A model generated the notes under the pieces. That model did no database searches, had not been told where the DNA came from, and was given only the letters and a program-made list of their open reading frames with translations. From NCBI GenBank assembly GCA_946800325.1, contig OX326959.1, positions 42,844,551 to 42,908,550 on the forward strand: a stretch of DNA of 64,000 bases, in the 5' to 3' direction. Origin of the DNA: Luzula sylvatica. Lineage: Eukaryota > Streptophyta > Magnoliopsida > Poales > Juncaceae. Shown one piece after another: positions 1-14,250 of this stretch (position 1 is the stretch's first letter; every line of letters begins with the position of its first letter). Both the position numbers and the translations under genes were made by a program.

Positions 1-1163
1 TCAAATCACTTACCTTTATAACTAATCGTATACATACTAATACTTTTACCCGGGGTGAGGGCGCAAATAACTCTCGACTGAAGTGCCGACCCGGGGGATA
101 GCAAGTCACACACACGGGCTGGAAAAAATCCAAAAGCTCGGGAAGCGCGAATTCCCTACAAAAAAATGAGCTGACGACCGGATATCCTTTCGCCTCCGCC
201 AGACCCCTCATGGGTCTGGACTTTGCACTACATCAAGATTGCTACGCAATTCCCTCAATAGAGCGCCACGGGGTCACGCGACACTACACCTAACAAACTA
301 AAACATACCGGAGGAGCCGCGTATGTACACATAGGACCCTCTTTCAAAACCGTAAGCCCGGCTTACGTTTTATCAAACTCAAATTCTACATACATATATA
401 TGATCAAATCTACATAATATATATTTTGTTGAGGTAACACGGTTTTTAAAGCAAAATACGGATTTGTAAAGCGAGAACCCTAAACTATCATGTAAGGTCT
501 AGAAACGATCGTAATTGGATTCTTAATAAGAGAGAAGTGAAAGTAGCACTCACTTAATGGAAAGAAACTCGATAAACAAGCAATTAATCGAAACGGCGCA
601 CAAGATGGAGTGAAAACGGAAGAACTCGAAACTCGCAAGGAAATCTTCTTTTGATCTTGCCAACACGCTCAACTCAACCTCCTGAAGATTATGGCACCTT
701 TCGTTTCGCGAAATTTGGCTTTCTCCTTGATTTCTCCTATTTTTCTCTCTTCTTTTCCTTAGGGTTTCATGAGTGTATTATGTGTTCTAATGGCTGTGGA
801 AGGGGCTGTTGAAGGGATGAGGTTTGGGCGCCTAATAAGTTAGGGGAATTGCACATTACATGCATACCCTCAAAACTATCAAAATTACAAACCATTTAAT
901 TTACAGCTTTTGGGGGTTTATTTTACAAACTCACCATTTGGTATTATTAATAGATTGCTCCTTTTTGCAAATAAGACCCTATCATATATATATTTAAATA
1001 ACCCATAAATATGTAATTACGATTATACCCTTTTAACGAGTTTGAGGCATAAGGAGTTGGTTTTGATCGTGGGAAGTTATATCTTTGATATGGGTCTTAT
1101 ATTCTGAAATTTTGGGACTAATACTCCACAAATATCAAAACCCTATTTTTGATATTTATTACA
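1..1163 (-). repeat. 3' LTR of the chromovirus (truncated by window start)
   Basis: Base 1 corresponds to base 6673 of the other LTR, and the two stay nearly identical to the shared terminus TTATTACA. The first ~560 bp of this copy lie outside the window. Confidence 0.95.
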
Positions 1164-1176
1164 TTATTCCCCCCTT
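1164..1176 (-). other. Polypurine tract of the chromovirus
   Basis: On the minus strand AAGGGGGGAATAA directly abuts the 3' LTR start (TGTAATAA). This is the expected site for plus-strand DNA priming. Confidence 0.8.
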
Positions 1177-1205
1177 AATGAAAGTTTAGTCCCTAAACTT
1201 GACTT

Positions 1206-4200
1206 CTAACCTTCATATGGGAAGAGACTTGGGTACTTCCTTCGTATTTCCTCCTCGCTCTCCCACGTTGCTTCGCGTTCGGTATGGTGACTCCATTGGA
1301 CCTTCACGTATCTAACGATTTTAGTACGCAATACTTGCTCCCGAAAACCAAGTATGCGAATGGGGATCTCTTCATAGGTTAGGTCAGGTTCATACCAAAG
1401 TTGGGAGAAATCGATGATGTGTCCCTCACCACGTAGATACTTGCGTAATTGGGATACATGGAAGACATCGTGCACTTCAGATAAGGATGGTGGTAAAGCT
1501 AAACGATATGCACAAACACCAATTCGATCGAGAATCTCAAATGGCCCAATATACCTTGGACTAAGCTTTCCCTTTACCCCAAACCGCATTACACCGCGCG
1601 TAGGTGAAACTCGCAACAACACATGATCGCCCGATTGGAACTCCAGATTTCTCCGTTCAGAATCCGCGTACTTGTTTTGACGATCCTGAGCCGTTTGGAG
1701 ACATTGTTTTATCACCCGTAAATTCTCAGCACTCTCATGTATAAGATCAGGTCCTAAAAGAGGTTTTGATCCTATTGGATCCCAAAATAATGGCGTGCGA
1801 CAACGACTACCATACAATGCTTCGAAGGGTGAAACCACAATGCTCGAATGGTAACTATTATTGTACGCAAATTCACACAAATGCAAGTGATCCTCCCAAG
1901 AACCACCCATAGAAATTGTGCATGCGCGCAACATGTCCTCCAGAGTTTGAATCGTTCTCTCCGACTGTCCATCCGTTTGTGGGTGATATGCCGAGCTAAA
2001 AGATAACCGTGTACCCAAACCTCTTTGGAAACTCCTCCAAAAATTTGACGTAAATCGCGCATCACGATCCGAAATGATCTCCACTGGTGTACCAAAATGC
2101 CTAAACATGGTAGACATATAAAGACGTGCCATCTCGTCACCGGAAGTGCCTTGTTTAAATGGAATGAAATTTGCCACTTTCGTTAACCGATCTACAATCA
2201 CCCATATAGCATTACTTCCTCGCGGTGTTCGGGGTAAACCGGTTACAAAATCCATTGTAATGCACTCAAATTTACCCCCAGGCAGTGGCAAAGGTTGGAG
2301 AAGTCCTGCTGGTTTCTTGCGTTCAGCCTTGACTTGTTGGCACACGAGACATTTAGCAACATAATCGGCTATGTCCCTTCGCATCCCTGGCCACCAATAA
2401 TACACTCGCATATCTTGATGCATCTTTGTCTCGCCCGAATGGATGGAATATCCTGAGTCATGCGCCTCGGCTAAAATTTCGCGTCGAAGTTCACCATTGG
2501 TTGGTACACAAACACGTTTACCTAAGCGTAACGTTCCCTCAGAATCCACACCGAAATGTGGTTCTTTACCTTCGCGGATTCGTTCCTTAATTTTTTGCAA
2601 ATTCCGATCGTTTGCTTGTGCCACCCGGATTCTATGATTTAATGTAGGTTGCACGCGTAAATTTGCTAGAATGGCTTGTGAACCCGACATTTGCACATAA
2701 ACCTCCATTCTCACTAAATCCATCAATATATGAGGTTTATTTGACAACAATGCTGCTGCATTTCCGTGGGTACTCCGGCTCAATGCATCTGCTACGACAT
2801 TTGCTTTCCTCGGGTGATATTGAATGGACATATCATAATCACATAGCACTTCAAGCCAACGACGCTGCCTCAAATTAAGATCTCGCTGATCAAATATATA
2901 TTTGAGGCTTTGGTGGTCCGTGAAGATTTTGCATTTCTCTCCATAGAGATAATGCCTCCATATCTTTAGCGCAAACACCACGGCTGCCAACTCAAGGTCA
3001 TGCGTTGGGTAGTTTCGCTCATAGGGTTTCAACTGCCGTGACGCATACGCAATCACCCTACGTTCTTGCATTAATACACAACCCAAACCCTGGTGTGATG
3101 CATCACAAAATACCTCAAATTCAACATCCGGTTTTGGTACTATGAGAACCGGTGCGGACACTAGCCTTTTCTTCAACTCTTCAAAACTACACTCTCTCGC
3201 CTCCGTCCATTCAAATTTTACACCTTTTTGGGTCAATTGCGTCAAGGAAAGTGCGAGTTTTGAAAAACCTTCAACAAAGCGTCGGTAATAGCCTGCAAGC
3301 CCCAAGAAACTCCTAATCTCGGTAACCGATTTTGGTTGTCTCCATTCTACTATAGCCTTGATCTTTTCTGGATCAACTTTCAACCCATCCCGCGATATCA
3401 CATGCCCCAGAAAAGAAACTTCTTCTAGCCAAAATTCACACTTCTTTAGCTTCGCAAACAATTTATGTTCTTCAAGCGTGCGAAGTACAATACGCAAATG
3501 CTCGGCGTGTTGCTCTTTGTTACGCGAGTAAATTAAAATATCATCAATAAACACAACCATGAAAGAGTCGAGATATGGACGAAGCACCCTATGCATCAAA
3601 TCCATAAAAGCTGCGGGTGCATTGGTCAATCCAAATGGCATGACTAAAAATTCGTAATGCCCATACCGAGTACGGAACGCCGTCTTCTCAACATCCTCAG
3701 GTTTAATCCTTAATTGATAATAACCTGACCGTAAATCGATCTTCGAGAAGACAGTGGCACCTTGCAATTGATCGAACAAATCATCAATTCGGGGAAGTGG
3801 ATAACGATTCTTAATCGTAACTTTATTTAACTCGCGATAGTCCATGCATAGTCGTAATGTTCCGTCCTTCTTTTTCGCAAATAAAACAGGAGCTCCCCAT
3901 GGAGAAACACTTGGACGGATAAATCCCTTATCCAACAACTCTTGAAGTTGAATTTTCCACTCTTTCAATTCAGTCGGCGCCATGCGATATGGAGTTTTTG
4001 AAATTGATCCAGCCCCAGCCACTAACTGTATTGCAAAATCAACCTCTCGCTTTGGTGGCAACCCCGGCAACTCATCCGGAAAAACCCGTACAAACTCACG
4101 TACAATAGGTATATCTTCTAATTGTACATACCCCTCATTAGATTGTGCACTTGCAAGAAAAGCAACACAATCATTAGCCATCACTCTATGCGAGGAAATC

Positions 4201-5984
4201 GCAGAAATAATCGGTCCTTCCCGACCGAGTCGTTTGGCCCTTACACTAATACGGGATCCATCCTCCAAATCAAAATAAATCCAGGACTCATGGCACACAA
4301 TCGTCGCTCCGTGACGGGATAACCAATCCATTCCCAAAATAGCATCAAAGTCGAACATCTCGAGGACACTCAAATCAACGGGAAACTCACACTCATCGAT
4401 TATCACTATCTTGCCCTCGCAACGTTCATTAACACTTACACTCATACCCAAGGGCGTACTAACTACTAATGGTGTGACACTCGGGGTACAATCCCACTTT
4501 TGAGAATTAACAACATCACGAGCCACAAACGAATGACTCGCCCCCGAATCAAACAAAACGAAAGCTGGTGCTCCAGAAATTAGAAATATACCTGTCACCG
4601 GATTAGCCATTGGCGTACTCGTCTCTGCCCCAACTCCTCCTGCCGGTGATACCGCTGCAAACATTCTCGCATTACCGCGCCCAGCTTCTTGCGGTACCTG
4701 CTCAACTGCTCGGGGTGGTGCAGCATTAGCTCCGCGCGGGTGAGGACAGTCTCTAATGAAATGTCCAGGTTTTCCACAATTGAAACAAAGACCGCTCGAC
4801 CTCCAACACTCCTTTCCTCCATGCTCGAACCCACAACGGTTGCATCTCCGAATCTGTTTGGATCGATTTTGTTGGGATTGTCCCGCCCCTTGATTCGGAT
4901 AAAACCTCCTTTCGTTGCGCGAACGCTTTCTTGGCGGGCTGGATTTGTGCGCTAGACGAGGTCGCGAACTCCCCGTTTGAACATCTCCATGAAACCTTTC
5001 ACTAGTCCCACGCTCACACATATTCCTCTCATAGTGACGAGCCGCATCACAAACTTGCGCGAAGGTATATCGCCTCCCAAAAATATCAACATCTCGTTTT
5101 ACCTCCGGGTGCAAACGATGCACAAACTCGCTAACCAACCTCTCCTCATTAGGCACCCACGATGTCGCATATCGTGAAAGCCGATTATAATCTGCAATAA
5201 AAGCATCGACCGAACGTGTCCCTTGCTTTAATTCTCGAAATTGATCCTCAAAATCACGAATCGATGCCATTGGAACAAAGAATTCATCGAACGAATTCTC
5301 GAACCAGTCCCAGGGTATTCTATCATCTCCATCATAAGATTGGCGTTGTAACTCCCACCAATGCAAAGCCTCACCTCGGAATCTCGTAACGGCGACCTCA
5401 ACCCAATATCGCTCGGGCACTTGTGCCCTTTCAAGGTTCCATGTAGTCTCCAACAGCCAATTATCCGCTGCCACTGCATCCCGCGCACCCGAAAGTGTTC
5501 TCGGCTCCATTTTCAGGAAATTACAAATATGGCTGATGAGAGTGACTTCTGCCTTCTGTCTCGGTTGGCGTGTTTGATCTGATACAAGCTCAACTAGGTT
5601 CTCGATGAACCTCTTTGCATCAAGTGGTTGGGGTGGTGGGGGTGGTGGTGGGGGTGCACCATAAGGTACTTCGGGCGTGTTCCCTCCGACATTTCCTTGG
5701 GGAGTCACTCGATTCTGACCCCCAACTCGATGTTCAACCTCTACTCTAGCTCCTTCTACGTCTTCAAAAGGTGGAGGCTGAAAAGGACGACCAACGGTAC
5801 GTGCGGACGTTTGGGTTTGCACTCGCGAAGTCACCGAAGGGTGATTATTTCGAATCGAAGAGGGAGATGGAAAGACATGGCGTCTCCTAGAGTGGTGTTG
5901 CTGCGGTGGCTCATCGTGACCACTCCCACGGACACGTCTACGGTCTCTCATCGGAAACATTCTATCCTGCGACACACAATACAC
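1206..5984 (-). CDS. Chromovirus gag-pol polyprotein, intact frame
   Basis: A single 1592-residue frame without stops. Order: proline-rich N-terminus; retrotransposon gag domain (~170-330); CCHC zinc knuckle [14 protein letters not shown] (~400); aspartic protease with DSGAS (~478); reverse transcriptase with FIDD (~811); RNase H with FCDAS (~958); integrase with HHCC finger (~1195) and D-D-E core (MDFVTG ~1245, SDRDAR ~1305, glutamate near 1343); C-terminal chromodomain-like segment (~1540-1590) of the KVQW...ATWE type. The chromodomain and domain order point to the Tekay/Del chromovirus clade. Translation may start at Met1 or at one of the next two methionines (residues 9 and 12). The 5' leader from the primer site is only about 110 nt. 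All catalytic motifs I looked for are present, so the copy could be active. Confidence 0.93.
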   Translation of the reverse strand: MYCVSQDRMFPMRDRRRVRGSGHDEPPQQHHSRRRHVFPSPSSIRNNHPSVTSRVQTQTSARTVGRPFQPPPFEDVEGARVEVEHRVGGQNRVTPQGNVGGNTPEVPYGAPPPPPPPPQPLDAKRFIENLVELVSDQTRQPRQKAEVTLISHICNFLKMEPRTLSGARDAVAADNWLLETTWNLERAQVPERYWVEVAVTRFRGEALHWWELQRQSYDGDDRIPWDWFENSFDEFFVPMASIRDFEDQFRELKQGTRSVDAFIADYNRLSRYATSWVPNEERLVSEFVHRLHPEVKRDVDIFGRRYTFAQVCDAARHYERNMCERGTSERFHGDVQTGSSRPRLAHKSSPPRKRSRNERRFYPNQGAGQSQQNRSKQIRRCNRCGFEHGGKECWRSSGLCFNCGKPGHFIRDCPHPRGANAAPPRAVEQVPQEAGRGNARMFAAVSPAGGVGAETSTPMANPVTGIFLISGAPAFVLFDSGASHSFVARDVVNSQKWDCTPSVTPLVVSTPLGMSVSVNERCEGKIVIIDECEFPVDLSVLEMFDFDAILGMDWLSRHGATIVCHESWIYFDLEDGSRISVRAKRLGREGPIISAISSHRVMANDCVAFLASAQSNEGYVQLEDIPIVREFVRVFPDELPGLPPKREVDFAIQLVAGAGSISKTPYRMAPTELKEWKIQLQELLDKGFIRPSVSPWGAPVLFAKKKDGTLRLCMDYRELNKVTIKNRYPLPRIDDLFDQLQGATVFSKIDLRSGYYQLRIKPEDVEKTAFRTRYGHYEFLVMPFGLTNAPAAFMDLMHRVLRPYLDSFMVVFIDDILIYSRNKEQHAEHLRIVLRTLEEHKLFAKLKKCEFWLEEVSFLGHVISRDGLKVDPEKIKAIVEWRQPKSVTEIRSFLGLAGYYRRFVEGFSKLALSLTQLTQKGVKFEWTEARECSFEELKKRLVSAPVLIVPKPDVEFEVFCDASHQGLGCVLMQERRVIAYASRQLKPYERNYPTHDLELAAVVFALKIWRHYLYGEKCKIFTDHQSLKYIFDQRDLNLRQRRWLEVLCDYDMSIQYHPRKANVVADALSRSTHGNAAALLSNKPHILMDLVRMEVYVQMSGSQAILANLRVQPTLNHRIRVAQANDRNLQKIKERIREGKEPHFGVDSEGTLRLGKRVCVPTNGELRREILAEAHDSGYSIHSGETKMHQDMRVYYWWPGMRRDIADYVAKCLVCQQVKAERKKPAGLLQPLPLPGGKFECITMDFVTGLPRTPRGSNAIWVIVDRLTKVANFIPFKQGTSGDEMARLYMSTMFRHFGTPVEIISDRDARFTSNFWRSFQRGLGTRLSFSSAYHPQTDGQSERTIQTLEDMLRACTISMGGSWEDHLHLCEFAYNNSYHSSIVVSPFEALYGSRCRTPLFWDPIGSKPLLGPDLIHESAENLRVIKQCLQTAQDRQNKYADSERRNLEFQSGDHVLLRVSPTRGVMRFGVKGKLSPRYIGPFEILDRIGVCAYRLALPPSLSEVHDVFHVSQLRKYLRGEGHIIDFSQLWYEPDLTYEEIPIRILGFREQVLRTKIVRYVKVQWSHHTEREATWESEEEIRRKYPSLFPYEG

Positions 5985-6094
5985 ATCAGAATTGAGTTTC
6001 TGGGAAAATAGAATTTAACTCGAGATAGACACAACTAAGAAGACTCGGAATTCCCAACTCTCACGACGAATGTTATGGTTGTTTTCGATGTTTT

Positions 6095-6106
6095 GCTCTG
6101 ATACCA
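6095..6106 (-). other. Primer-binding site (initiator Met-tRNA) of the chromovirus
   Basis: The minus strand reads TGGTATCAGAGC, the complement of the 3' end of plant initiator Met-tRNA, eight bases inside the 5' LTR. Confidence 0.9.
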
Positions 6107-6114
6107 CACAAGAC

Positions 6115-7838
6115 TGTCACACCCCAAAATAAAATCGAAAAAGGGTGCGGCAACCCGCCAGTATACAACTCGTATACCACATGCTCTTATATGATAAATT
6201 CACAAAAACATAAATACTTCAATTCGAAAACAACGACGCACACACATATATACATGCATCACCATAACATATACACACGAACACAAAGAAACCTAGCGGA
6301 AGCATATAAACACAAACGCGACATAACCAAACACCAAAACTAAACCAAATGTCGCATAAACAAATGGCTCGCTGGCCAGAAACAGAAATAAACAAATATA
6401 CACAAGATGGAGGTTCCGCGATGAAAACGAAACCGTCGTACTCACACTCTAGACACCCGCTGCCCCGGATGATCTGTCCACCGTACCTAGACTCAAAACA
6501 TTCAAATAAAATGGTTAGTCACGGAAGTGACTAAGTGAGTGAGTTTTGAGCCTAGCTTATTAAGAACGACCTTATACATGGCTAGACAAAACCTCGCTCG
6601 AAAATAACTAAAATCATAAATCATATATGTATATAAATACTTCTAAAATACTTGCCCCGGTTTTTCTCGAAATCAAATCACTTCCCTTTATAACTAATCG
6701 TATACATACTAATACTTTTACCCGGGGTGAGGGCGCAAATAACTCTCGACTGAAGTGCCAACCCGGGGGATAGCAAGTCACACACACGGGCTGGAACAAA
6801 TCCAAAAGCTCGGGAAGCGCGAATTCCCTACAAAAAAATGAGCTGACGACCGGATATCCTTTCGCCTCCGCCAAACCCCTCATGGGTCTGGACTTTGCAC
6901 TACATCAAGATTGCTACGCAATTCCCTCAATAGAGCACCACGGGATCACGCGACACTACACCTAACAAACTAAAACATACCGGAGGAGCCGCATATGTAC
7001 ACATAGGACCCTCTTTCAAAACCGTAAGCCCGGCTTACGTTTTATCAAACTCAAATTCTACATAGATATATATGATCAAATCTACATAATATATATTTTG
7101 TTGAGGTAACACGGTTTTTAAAGCAAAATACGGATTTGTAAAGCGAGAACCCTAAACTATCATGTAAGGTCTAGAAACGATCGTAATTGGATTCTTAATA
7201 AGAGAGAAGTGAAAGTAGCACTCACTTAATGGAAAGAAACTCGATAAACAAGCAATTAATCGAAATGGCGCACAAGATGGAGTGAAAACGGTAGAACTCG
7301 AAACTCGCAAGGAAATCTTCTTTTGATCTTGCCAACATGCTCAACTCAACCTCCTGAAGATTATGGCACCTTTCGTTTCGCGAAATTTGGCTTTCTCCTT
7401 GATTTCTCCTATTTTTCTCTCTTTTTTTCCTTAGGGTTTCATGAGTGTATTATGTGTTCTAATGGCTGTGGAAGGGGCTGTTGAAGGGATGAGGTTTGGG
7501 TGCCTAATAAGTTAGGGGAATTGCACATTACATGCATACCCTCAAAACTATCAAAATTACAAACCATTTAATTTACAGCTTTTTGGGGGTTTATTTTACA
7601 AACTCACCATTTGGTATTATTAATAGTTTGCTCCTTTTTGCAAATAAGACCCTATCATATATATATATTTAAATAACCCATAAATATGTAATTACGATTA
7701 TACCCTTTTAACGAGTTTGAGGCATAAGGAGTTGGTTTTGATCGTGGGAAGTTATATCTTTGATATGGGTCTTATATTCTGAAATTTTGGGACTAATATT
7801 CCACAAATATCAAAACCCTATTTTTGATATTTATTACA
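6115..7838 (-). repeat. 5' LTR of the chromovirus (complete, ~1.72 kb)
   Basis: On the plus strand it runs from TGTCACACCCC to TTATTACA, so it keeps TG...CA termini. From 6673 it matches the left copy almost base for base. Confidence 0.93.
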
Positions 7839-8313
7839 GAAAGTATCCTATTTATACCTAATATGATCAGGATTAGCCAAAAGGCATGTATATCCAATAT
7901 ACACCCTTTCACACAGAAAAGTGCATGAACCTGTTCAGTAATCTGTCCAGACGAAATTGATAAATTTCTCTGACAGAAAATAAACCAAGCTGAAAGTTGT
8001 AGATAATATTATTATCTACACAACCCAATTTGTCCCAGTCCAATTGGAGTTCGTATGCAAAAGTTATGACTGTTTTACTAACTGTATGTCATACTGTTGC
8101 ACCCTTTCGGTACTTCACAGAAACGACACTGATACTTCGTTCATATGAAATATATTTCTTCATGAAGGTTGTAGATAATCTTATTATCTATCTAACCCAA
8201 TTTGAACCATTCAAATCGGATTTTCCTACTGAAAGTTATGGCCACGAATGTACGACTACATTCGTTTATCCTTGTGTACACTTTTACGGTTGATCCGAAA
8301 CTGTTTTTCTTTC
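7839..8313 (-). repeat. 3' LTR of the copia element, part right of the chromovirus
   Basis: It matches 15640-15926 of the 5' LTR and then continues about 185 bp further than that copy, to TTTCTTTCA at 8313. The solo LTR shows the same terminus in reverse (TGAAAGAAA). The other part lies left of the window. Confidence 0.88.
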
Positions 8314-9472
8314 AGTCTCCCACTCAATTTCAGATCTACCTAAAAGGTACTCATGCATATCCAATACGCACGATTTTAGAGAATATAGCTCGCGTATCAA
8401 ATACCAAGCTATGCACATCCAATGTGCCGATTTTATGATCAAGCCCGACTTAGTACGACTCGTTGTGTGACCATGTAGGTTCGATTAACGATGGCAGTAG
8501 GTTGTTTCCAATGCCTACAAACTCATGAGCGGGATCTAGTCACTCCATAATAGCTACCCATGTTAAACGAATAATGATTGTGATCATTGTGCCTATCTCG
8601 AATAGCGGTTACTAGTTCTCTTGTTTGCGATATCCGTTAATCAAAAGGCATGGTAATAGTCATCCTTATAATTTGATTAACTACACTTATTCCCCGATTC
8701 CGGGTTGAATTAACAAATTTCAATCGATATTAACCATTAATATCATTGACTGCGGCCGCATATTTCGTTAATCGACTCATCGAGCGGCGCCTAAGAGATA
8801 TCTCTTCCTTTCGGAATAAACAATTCCTATCTTGGAGACTCACATTGAATTCTGTGTTTCGGACAATACCCAATGATGACCCTTTTAACTCCATGTTACG
8901 GTGAGCGTAAGATCATATCAAAGCATTGTGTTACGCACGTAACGCAATCAATGATCCCCTCAAGTTTGAAGAACCTAAAACCCCATCTGTCGCAAGTCCA
9001 TCTTTAATGACTAAACCATGTCATGGTCTCGCGGCTTCGGTCATATCCAATACATGTAACCTAACATATATCTACGTTCCCGATTCGACAAGCACCTTGT
9101 CCCATGATTAGCAAAACATAATCATCTCCTCGGCAAACGTACTAGTGTACGCGTTCAGTCTATTATCTAATAATAGAAATGCTTCTCTCTTAAGCAAGCT
9201 GATCCGCGACTAGGGATGTTTAGAAATGACACTTTAAGTGTGACGGTTTTGCTGCACATAGTCCTCAACCATGTCGACGTCCACACAAGTTCAAATCAAG
9301 GTTCATGTAATCATATTACACAACCCAGCACACAGTTTTCATATAAGATAGATGCAAAAATGAAAAATTTTAAAATTCTGAAATTGCATTACTATAAGAT
9401 AAGTTTGGGGTGATACAACGTTTACTAATCTATTAGACTAATCTCGTCCTACGAAACTATCGTTTTAGATAA
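8314..9472 (-). other. Copia polypurine tract and 3' noncoding spacer
   Basis: The minus strand next to the LTR reads GAAATTGAGTGGGAGAC, a purine-rich plus-strand primer. The rest, up to the pol stop, has no coding frame I can recognise. A long spacer between pol and the 3' LTR is found in several plant copia lineages. Confidence 0.7.
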
Positions 9473-12400
9473 CTAACTACTCTCTTCCTCCTCTAGGTAT
9501 CTCAAACCTATAGCTTTCGCATGATAATCGTGCTTAGCTTGCGAGAGTGGCTTAGTAAACGGGTCCGCAACATTCCTGTCAGTATCAATCTTCTCAATGA
9601 TCACATCCTTCCTTTGCAAAATCTCATGGATCAAGTGAAATTTTCTGAGTATGTGCTTGGAGCGGTGATGTGCCCTCGGTTCCTTGGACTGTGCTATTGC
9701 GCCCGTATTGTCGCAATACACAACTACAGGTTCCGAGATGCTCGGGACTACACCAAGCTCCGACACAAACTTCTTGATCCAAACCGCCTCCTTTGCCGCT
9801 TCGGAAGCCGCAATATACTCCGATTCAGTTGTAGAGTCTGCTATCGTGGGTTGTTTGGAACTCTTCCAAACTACCGCTCCACCATTTAGACAAAACACGT
9901 ATCCGCTTTGTGATCGAAAGTCATCGACACATGTTTGGAAACTGTTGTCGGTATATCCATTGATGACCAACCCGGATGTCTTTCCACCATAAGTTAGAAA
10001 TTGATCCTTAGTTCTTCGTAAGTACTTAAGGATGTTCTTAACCGCGATCCAATGCATATCCCCTGGATTAGATTGGTAACGCGAAACGACGCTCAATGCA
10101 TACGACACATCGGGGCGCGTACAAATCATGGCATACATAATTGTTCCAACCGCCGAAGCGTATGGAACAATACTCATCGCATTCTTATCTTCGCTCGATG
10201 TCGGACATTGAGCTTTAGAATACGATATGCCACTCGACATTGGAAGAAGTCATTTCTTCGAATTTTGCATTGAAAACCGTTTCAACACTTTGTCGATGTA
10301 CGTGCTTTGACTTAAGCCGAGTAACTTCTTGGATCTATCTCTATAAATCCTCACGACTAATATATAGGCGGCCTCGCCCAAATCTTTCATAGCGAAACGA
10401 GTATTTAAATACTTCTTAACATCCGTAAGCATCGGAATGTCGTTTCCTATGATCAAAATGTCGTCTACATATAGTACAAGAAATACTACACGGCTCCCAC
10501 TAACCTTCTTGTATACACAAGGTTCTTCTACGTTTTTCACGAAATTATATTCTCGTATAACTTCATCGAAACGTATATTCCAACTCCGAGAAGCTTGCTT
10601 CAATCCATAAATGGATCGTTGCAACTTGCACACTTTATCCGGACTCTTTGAATCGACAAAACCTTCGGGTTGTGTCATGTACACATCCTCCTCTAAGTTC
10701 CCGTTAAGGAATGTGGTTTTGACATCCATTTGCCAAATCTTGTAGTCATAATACGCAGAGATAGCAAGTAAGATCCGTATGGATTTAAGCATAGCTACTG
10801 GTGAAAACGTTTCTTCATAGTCGACACCATGAATTTGTTTGAAACCTTTCGCCACAAGCCGTGCCTTATAAGTGTTCACATTCCCATCCATGTCGGTCTT
10901 CTTCTTGAAGACCCACTTACATCCCACTGGTTTAACCCCGGAAGGTGGATCAACCAAGTTCCAAACTTGATTATCGTACATGGATTGAATCTCGGATTTC
11001 ATGGCAGTTTGCCACTTATCGGAATCCTCGCTTTTCATAGCCTCGCGATAAGATGTCGGTTCATCATCTATGAATTCGACTTCATCGTCATTTGCCACGA
11101 TAAACCATATCGTATAGGCTCTTGACGAATCCTACCCGATCTATGAACTGCGCCTTGTGCACTTGACTCTGGATCCTCAACATTTGAGGAAATCGGATCA
11201 ACGTTCATCGGTTCAACATTCGTTTGCGGTTCTCGAATTTCTTCGAGATCTATTTCATATCCATCCATTCTTTTAGATATAAATTCCTCCTCAAGGAAAG
11301 TACCTCCACGATCAACAAACACTTTGTTCTCATATGGATGATAGAAATAATATCCCTTTGTTTCCTTGGGATAACCAACAAATAAACATTTTTCAGATTT
11401 GGGATCGAGTTTATCCGCGATTAATCTGCGGACATAAGCTTCACATCCCCAAATCTTAACATAAGACAATTTCGGAACTTTTCCGGTCCATATCTCATAT
11501 GGCGTCTTAGGTACCGATTTAGAAGGTATGCGGTTTAATAAGTAAGCCGCTGTCTCTAGGGCATATCCCCAAAACGATTTTGGAAGGGAAGTTTGACTCA
11601 TCATAGATCGAACCATGTCCAACAAGGTCCGATTCCTCCTCTCGGACACGCCATTCCATTGTGGCGTTCCTGTCGGAGTCCATTGTGGAACTATTCCACA
11701 ATCTTTTAGATGATCTTCAAACTCATAGCTCAAATATTCACCACCTCGATCCGATCGAATGGCTTTAATTTTCTTGCCAAGCTGATTTTCAACTTCGTTT
11801 TGAAACTCTTTGCACTTTTCAAAGGTCTCCGCTTTAGTACGCATCAAATAAATATATCCATATCTACTATGATCGTCCGTAAACGTAACAAAGTATCGAT
11901 AGCCTCCTCTTGCCTCGATGCTCATCGGTCCACACACATCGGAATGTATGAGTTCCAATAGATCGTTGGACCGCTCTCCGACCTTGGAGAACGGCGCTTT
12001 AGTCATCTTGCCAAGCAAACAAGATTCGCAATTCTCAAATGAATCCAATTCAAATGAGTATAGCATTCCATTTTTATGGAGTCTAGCAATGCGTTTCTCA
12101 TTCACATGACCGAGACGACAATGCCAAAAGAAAGTCCGATTATCAACTTTAGGTTTAATCCATTTCGCATTAACGTTATATATGGACTTATTATTTCCGT
12201 GATCGAAATCCAACACATAAAGACCATTTTCTAACAGAACATTTCCATAGATAATAGAATCCTTACATATCGAAAACTCATTATTCCTAATAACGAATTC
12301 ATAGCCATCATTGGCCAGTTTCGACACACTTATTATGTTCTTACATAACGTTGGTACATAATAACAATTATTTAGTACTAAAATAAGTCCACTAGGCAAA

Positions 12401-13443
12401 GTCAAATTAACTACTCCTACGGCAAACGCAGCAACTCTTGCTCCATTCCCGACGCGTTGATCGACTTCACCCTTTTCCAACCTTCGACTATTTTGAAGAA
12501 CCTGCATATTTCGACAAATATGAGTCCCACAACCGGTATCCAATACCCAATTAGTGATAGTTGAAATATTAACTTCAATAACGTTAATACCTGAGAGGCC
12601 GGTCGCTGAAACCGCCTTGCCCTTCTTCACCTCCTCGAGGTAAGACTTGCAATCGCGGTTTCAATGTCCAGCCTTGTGACAATGAAAGCACGTCTCATCC
12701 TTGGATTTCTCCTTTCCCTTTTTATCCGGCTTCGAACGTTTCTTAGCCGAACCGCCCTTGGACTTTGATCTCTTACGATCCTTATTCTGAATTGTGAGAA
12801 CATTTCCGGCAACTCTTGCCCTGCTCTCTCCGGACAACTTCAACGTCTTCGATTCAAAATTCTTGAGCATTCCGTGAAGCTCAGGGATCGTCTTATCCAT
12901 CGAATGCATGTGATAGTTAGTCACGAACGAAGAAAACATTGGAGGAAGTGCACACAAGATCAAATCTTGTTGCATAATCTTCGACAATTTCTCTCCTACC
13001 TTCTCAAGACGGTCTATGAGAGCTTGCACCTTCAAAACGTGAGTACTCACCGAAGACCCCGAAGGCATCTTGCAGTTTACTAACTCCTTGAGCATACTGA
13101 ACCGTTCAATACGCTCCTGCTCTTGGAACATTTCCTTGAGCACAACGTCTATTATGTGCGCATCCGAGTCCTCAAACTGTTTTTGAAGACTAGCGTCCAT
13201 ACATGCCAACATGAGGCACGTAACATCATTTGAGTCCTTCTTAAGTTTCTCAAACGCGGCCTTTTCATCGGCCGTAGCATCGGGGCCCGGTTCTACTAGT
13301 TCCGTATCCAATACGTGACTCTTGCCCTCTTGCCTGAGAACTATTCTCAGGTTTCGGTGCCAGTCTAAGTAGTTCCGACCCACTAGCTTTTCCTTTTCTA
13401 ATACCGATCTAATCGATAAGGTGTTGGTGTTACTAGAAGACAT
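9473..13443 (-). pseudogene. Copia gag-pol, broken by two nonsense codons and one frameshift
   Basis: Gag begins at 13443 (MSSSNTNTLSIRS...) and reads in one frame to a TGA inside the zinc knuckle, just after CFHCHKAGH, near 12660. The same frame continues through protease (DTGC), the integrase finger (HCRLGH...CESC) and the D-D-E core (HSDVCGP, SDRGGEY, NGVSERRN). A frameshift lies near 11070-11098. The second frame carries reverse transcriptase with YVDDILI and is cut by a TGA near 10247, then runs through RNase H (DNTGAIA, ESEYIAASE) to its stop at 9473. The element therefore depends on other copies for protein. Confidence 0.93.
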
Positions 13444-14240
13444 GATCTACAAATGAAGTAAAAGATTGATTACTAACGTTGCGTACTTATCTTATAGGGC
13501 TTATATGATGATTATTATATGATAGTGTTATTTTATCGAATTGATAACCCTCATACCGATACGGGACTCCAAGTCCATAACACTCAAGATCCATATTTTA
13601 CGATCCTCCCACAAGTTGCTTTGGCAGACGAATGGGATCTCGCTATTTAGGTAGGATTATATCCAATCGCATCCAATGCGACTCTTGAACCTTTATAGGA
13701 TTTCGGTGATGGATCGTATCCAATACAATCCCAGTTCCGTGTGTGCATCCTATCTATGCCCCAAACTTCCAATCAAGTCGGCTTTGGCCTCAACCCTTAC
13801 TGGCTTGAACGGTTAAGTCACAACCATACTCAACGTATCGTTCAAATAAACTACTAATAAGTCGGCTTTGGCCTTAACCCTTATCAGTCCCTATTTAACG
13901 CTTGCCACCCCGTCGATGACTACAATAACCCATGTCGGCTTTGGCCTTAACCCATGTGAGACGTAGTACCGATCATAGTGGTTGTGAATATGGAAGGCAT
14001 TTCCATGACTTAAATATTATGAGGGATCATACCATTGTATGTTTCTAAATTCGTGACATAATCCAATTATATCACTATCACAAGATTTTCATAAATGCAT
14101 ATGTATATATTTGAGAGTCTAATTATTCTAAATAATTATCTAATTATATGCTAGTATGATTGATGCCGATCAAATCGATATAAAGAACTCAAAATTCCAA
14201 GTTGTGTAGCCAAAGTTATCACGAAAACAAAATCAGCAAC
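13444..14240 (-). other. Copia leader, gag-proximal part, with three 20-bp repeats
   Basis: No coding frame. GTCGGCTTTGGCC followed by YYAACCC occurs three times, at 13777, 13861 and 13934, spaced 84 and 73 bp. I see no other structure. Confidence 0.6.
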
Positions 14241-14250
14241 CAGAAACCAG

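Larger units (their letters stand above)
1..7838 (-). mobile_element. Ty3/gypsy chromovirus, near full length, nested in a copia LTR
   Basis: The parts in view are a 3' LTR cut by the window edge, a polypurine tract, one uninterrupted gag-pol frame, a primer-binding site matching initiator-Met tRNA, and a full 5' LTR. The right LTR ends in TTACA at 7838, and copia LTR sequence resumes at once (GAAAGTATCC). This marks insertion into an older element. By hand the two LTR copies differ at about 15 substitutions and two small indels over about 1.16 kb, so the insertion is young. The left end and target duplication are outside the window. Confidence 0.95.
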
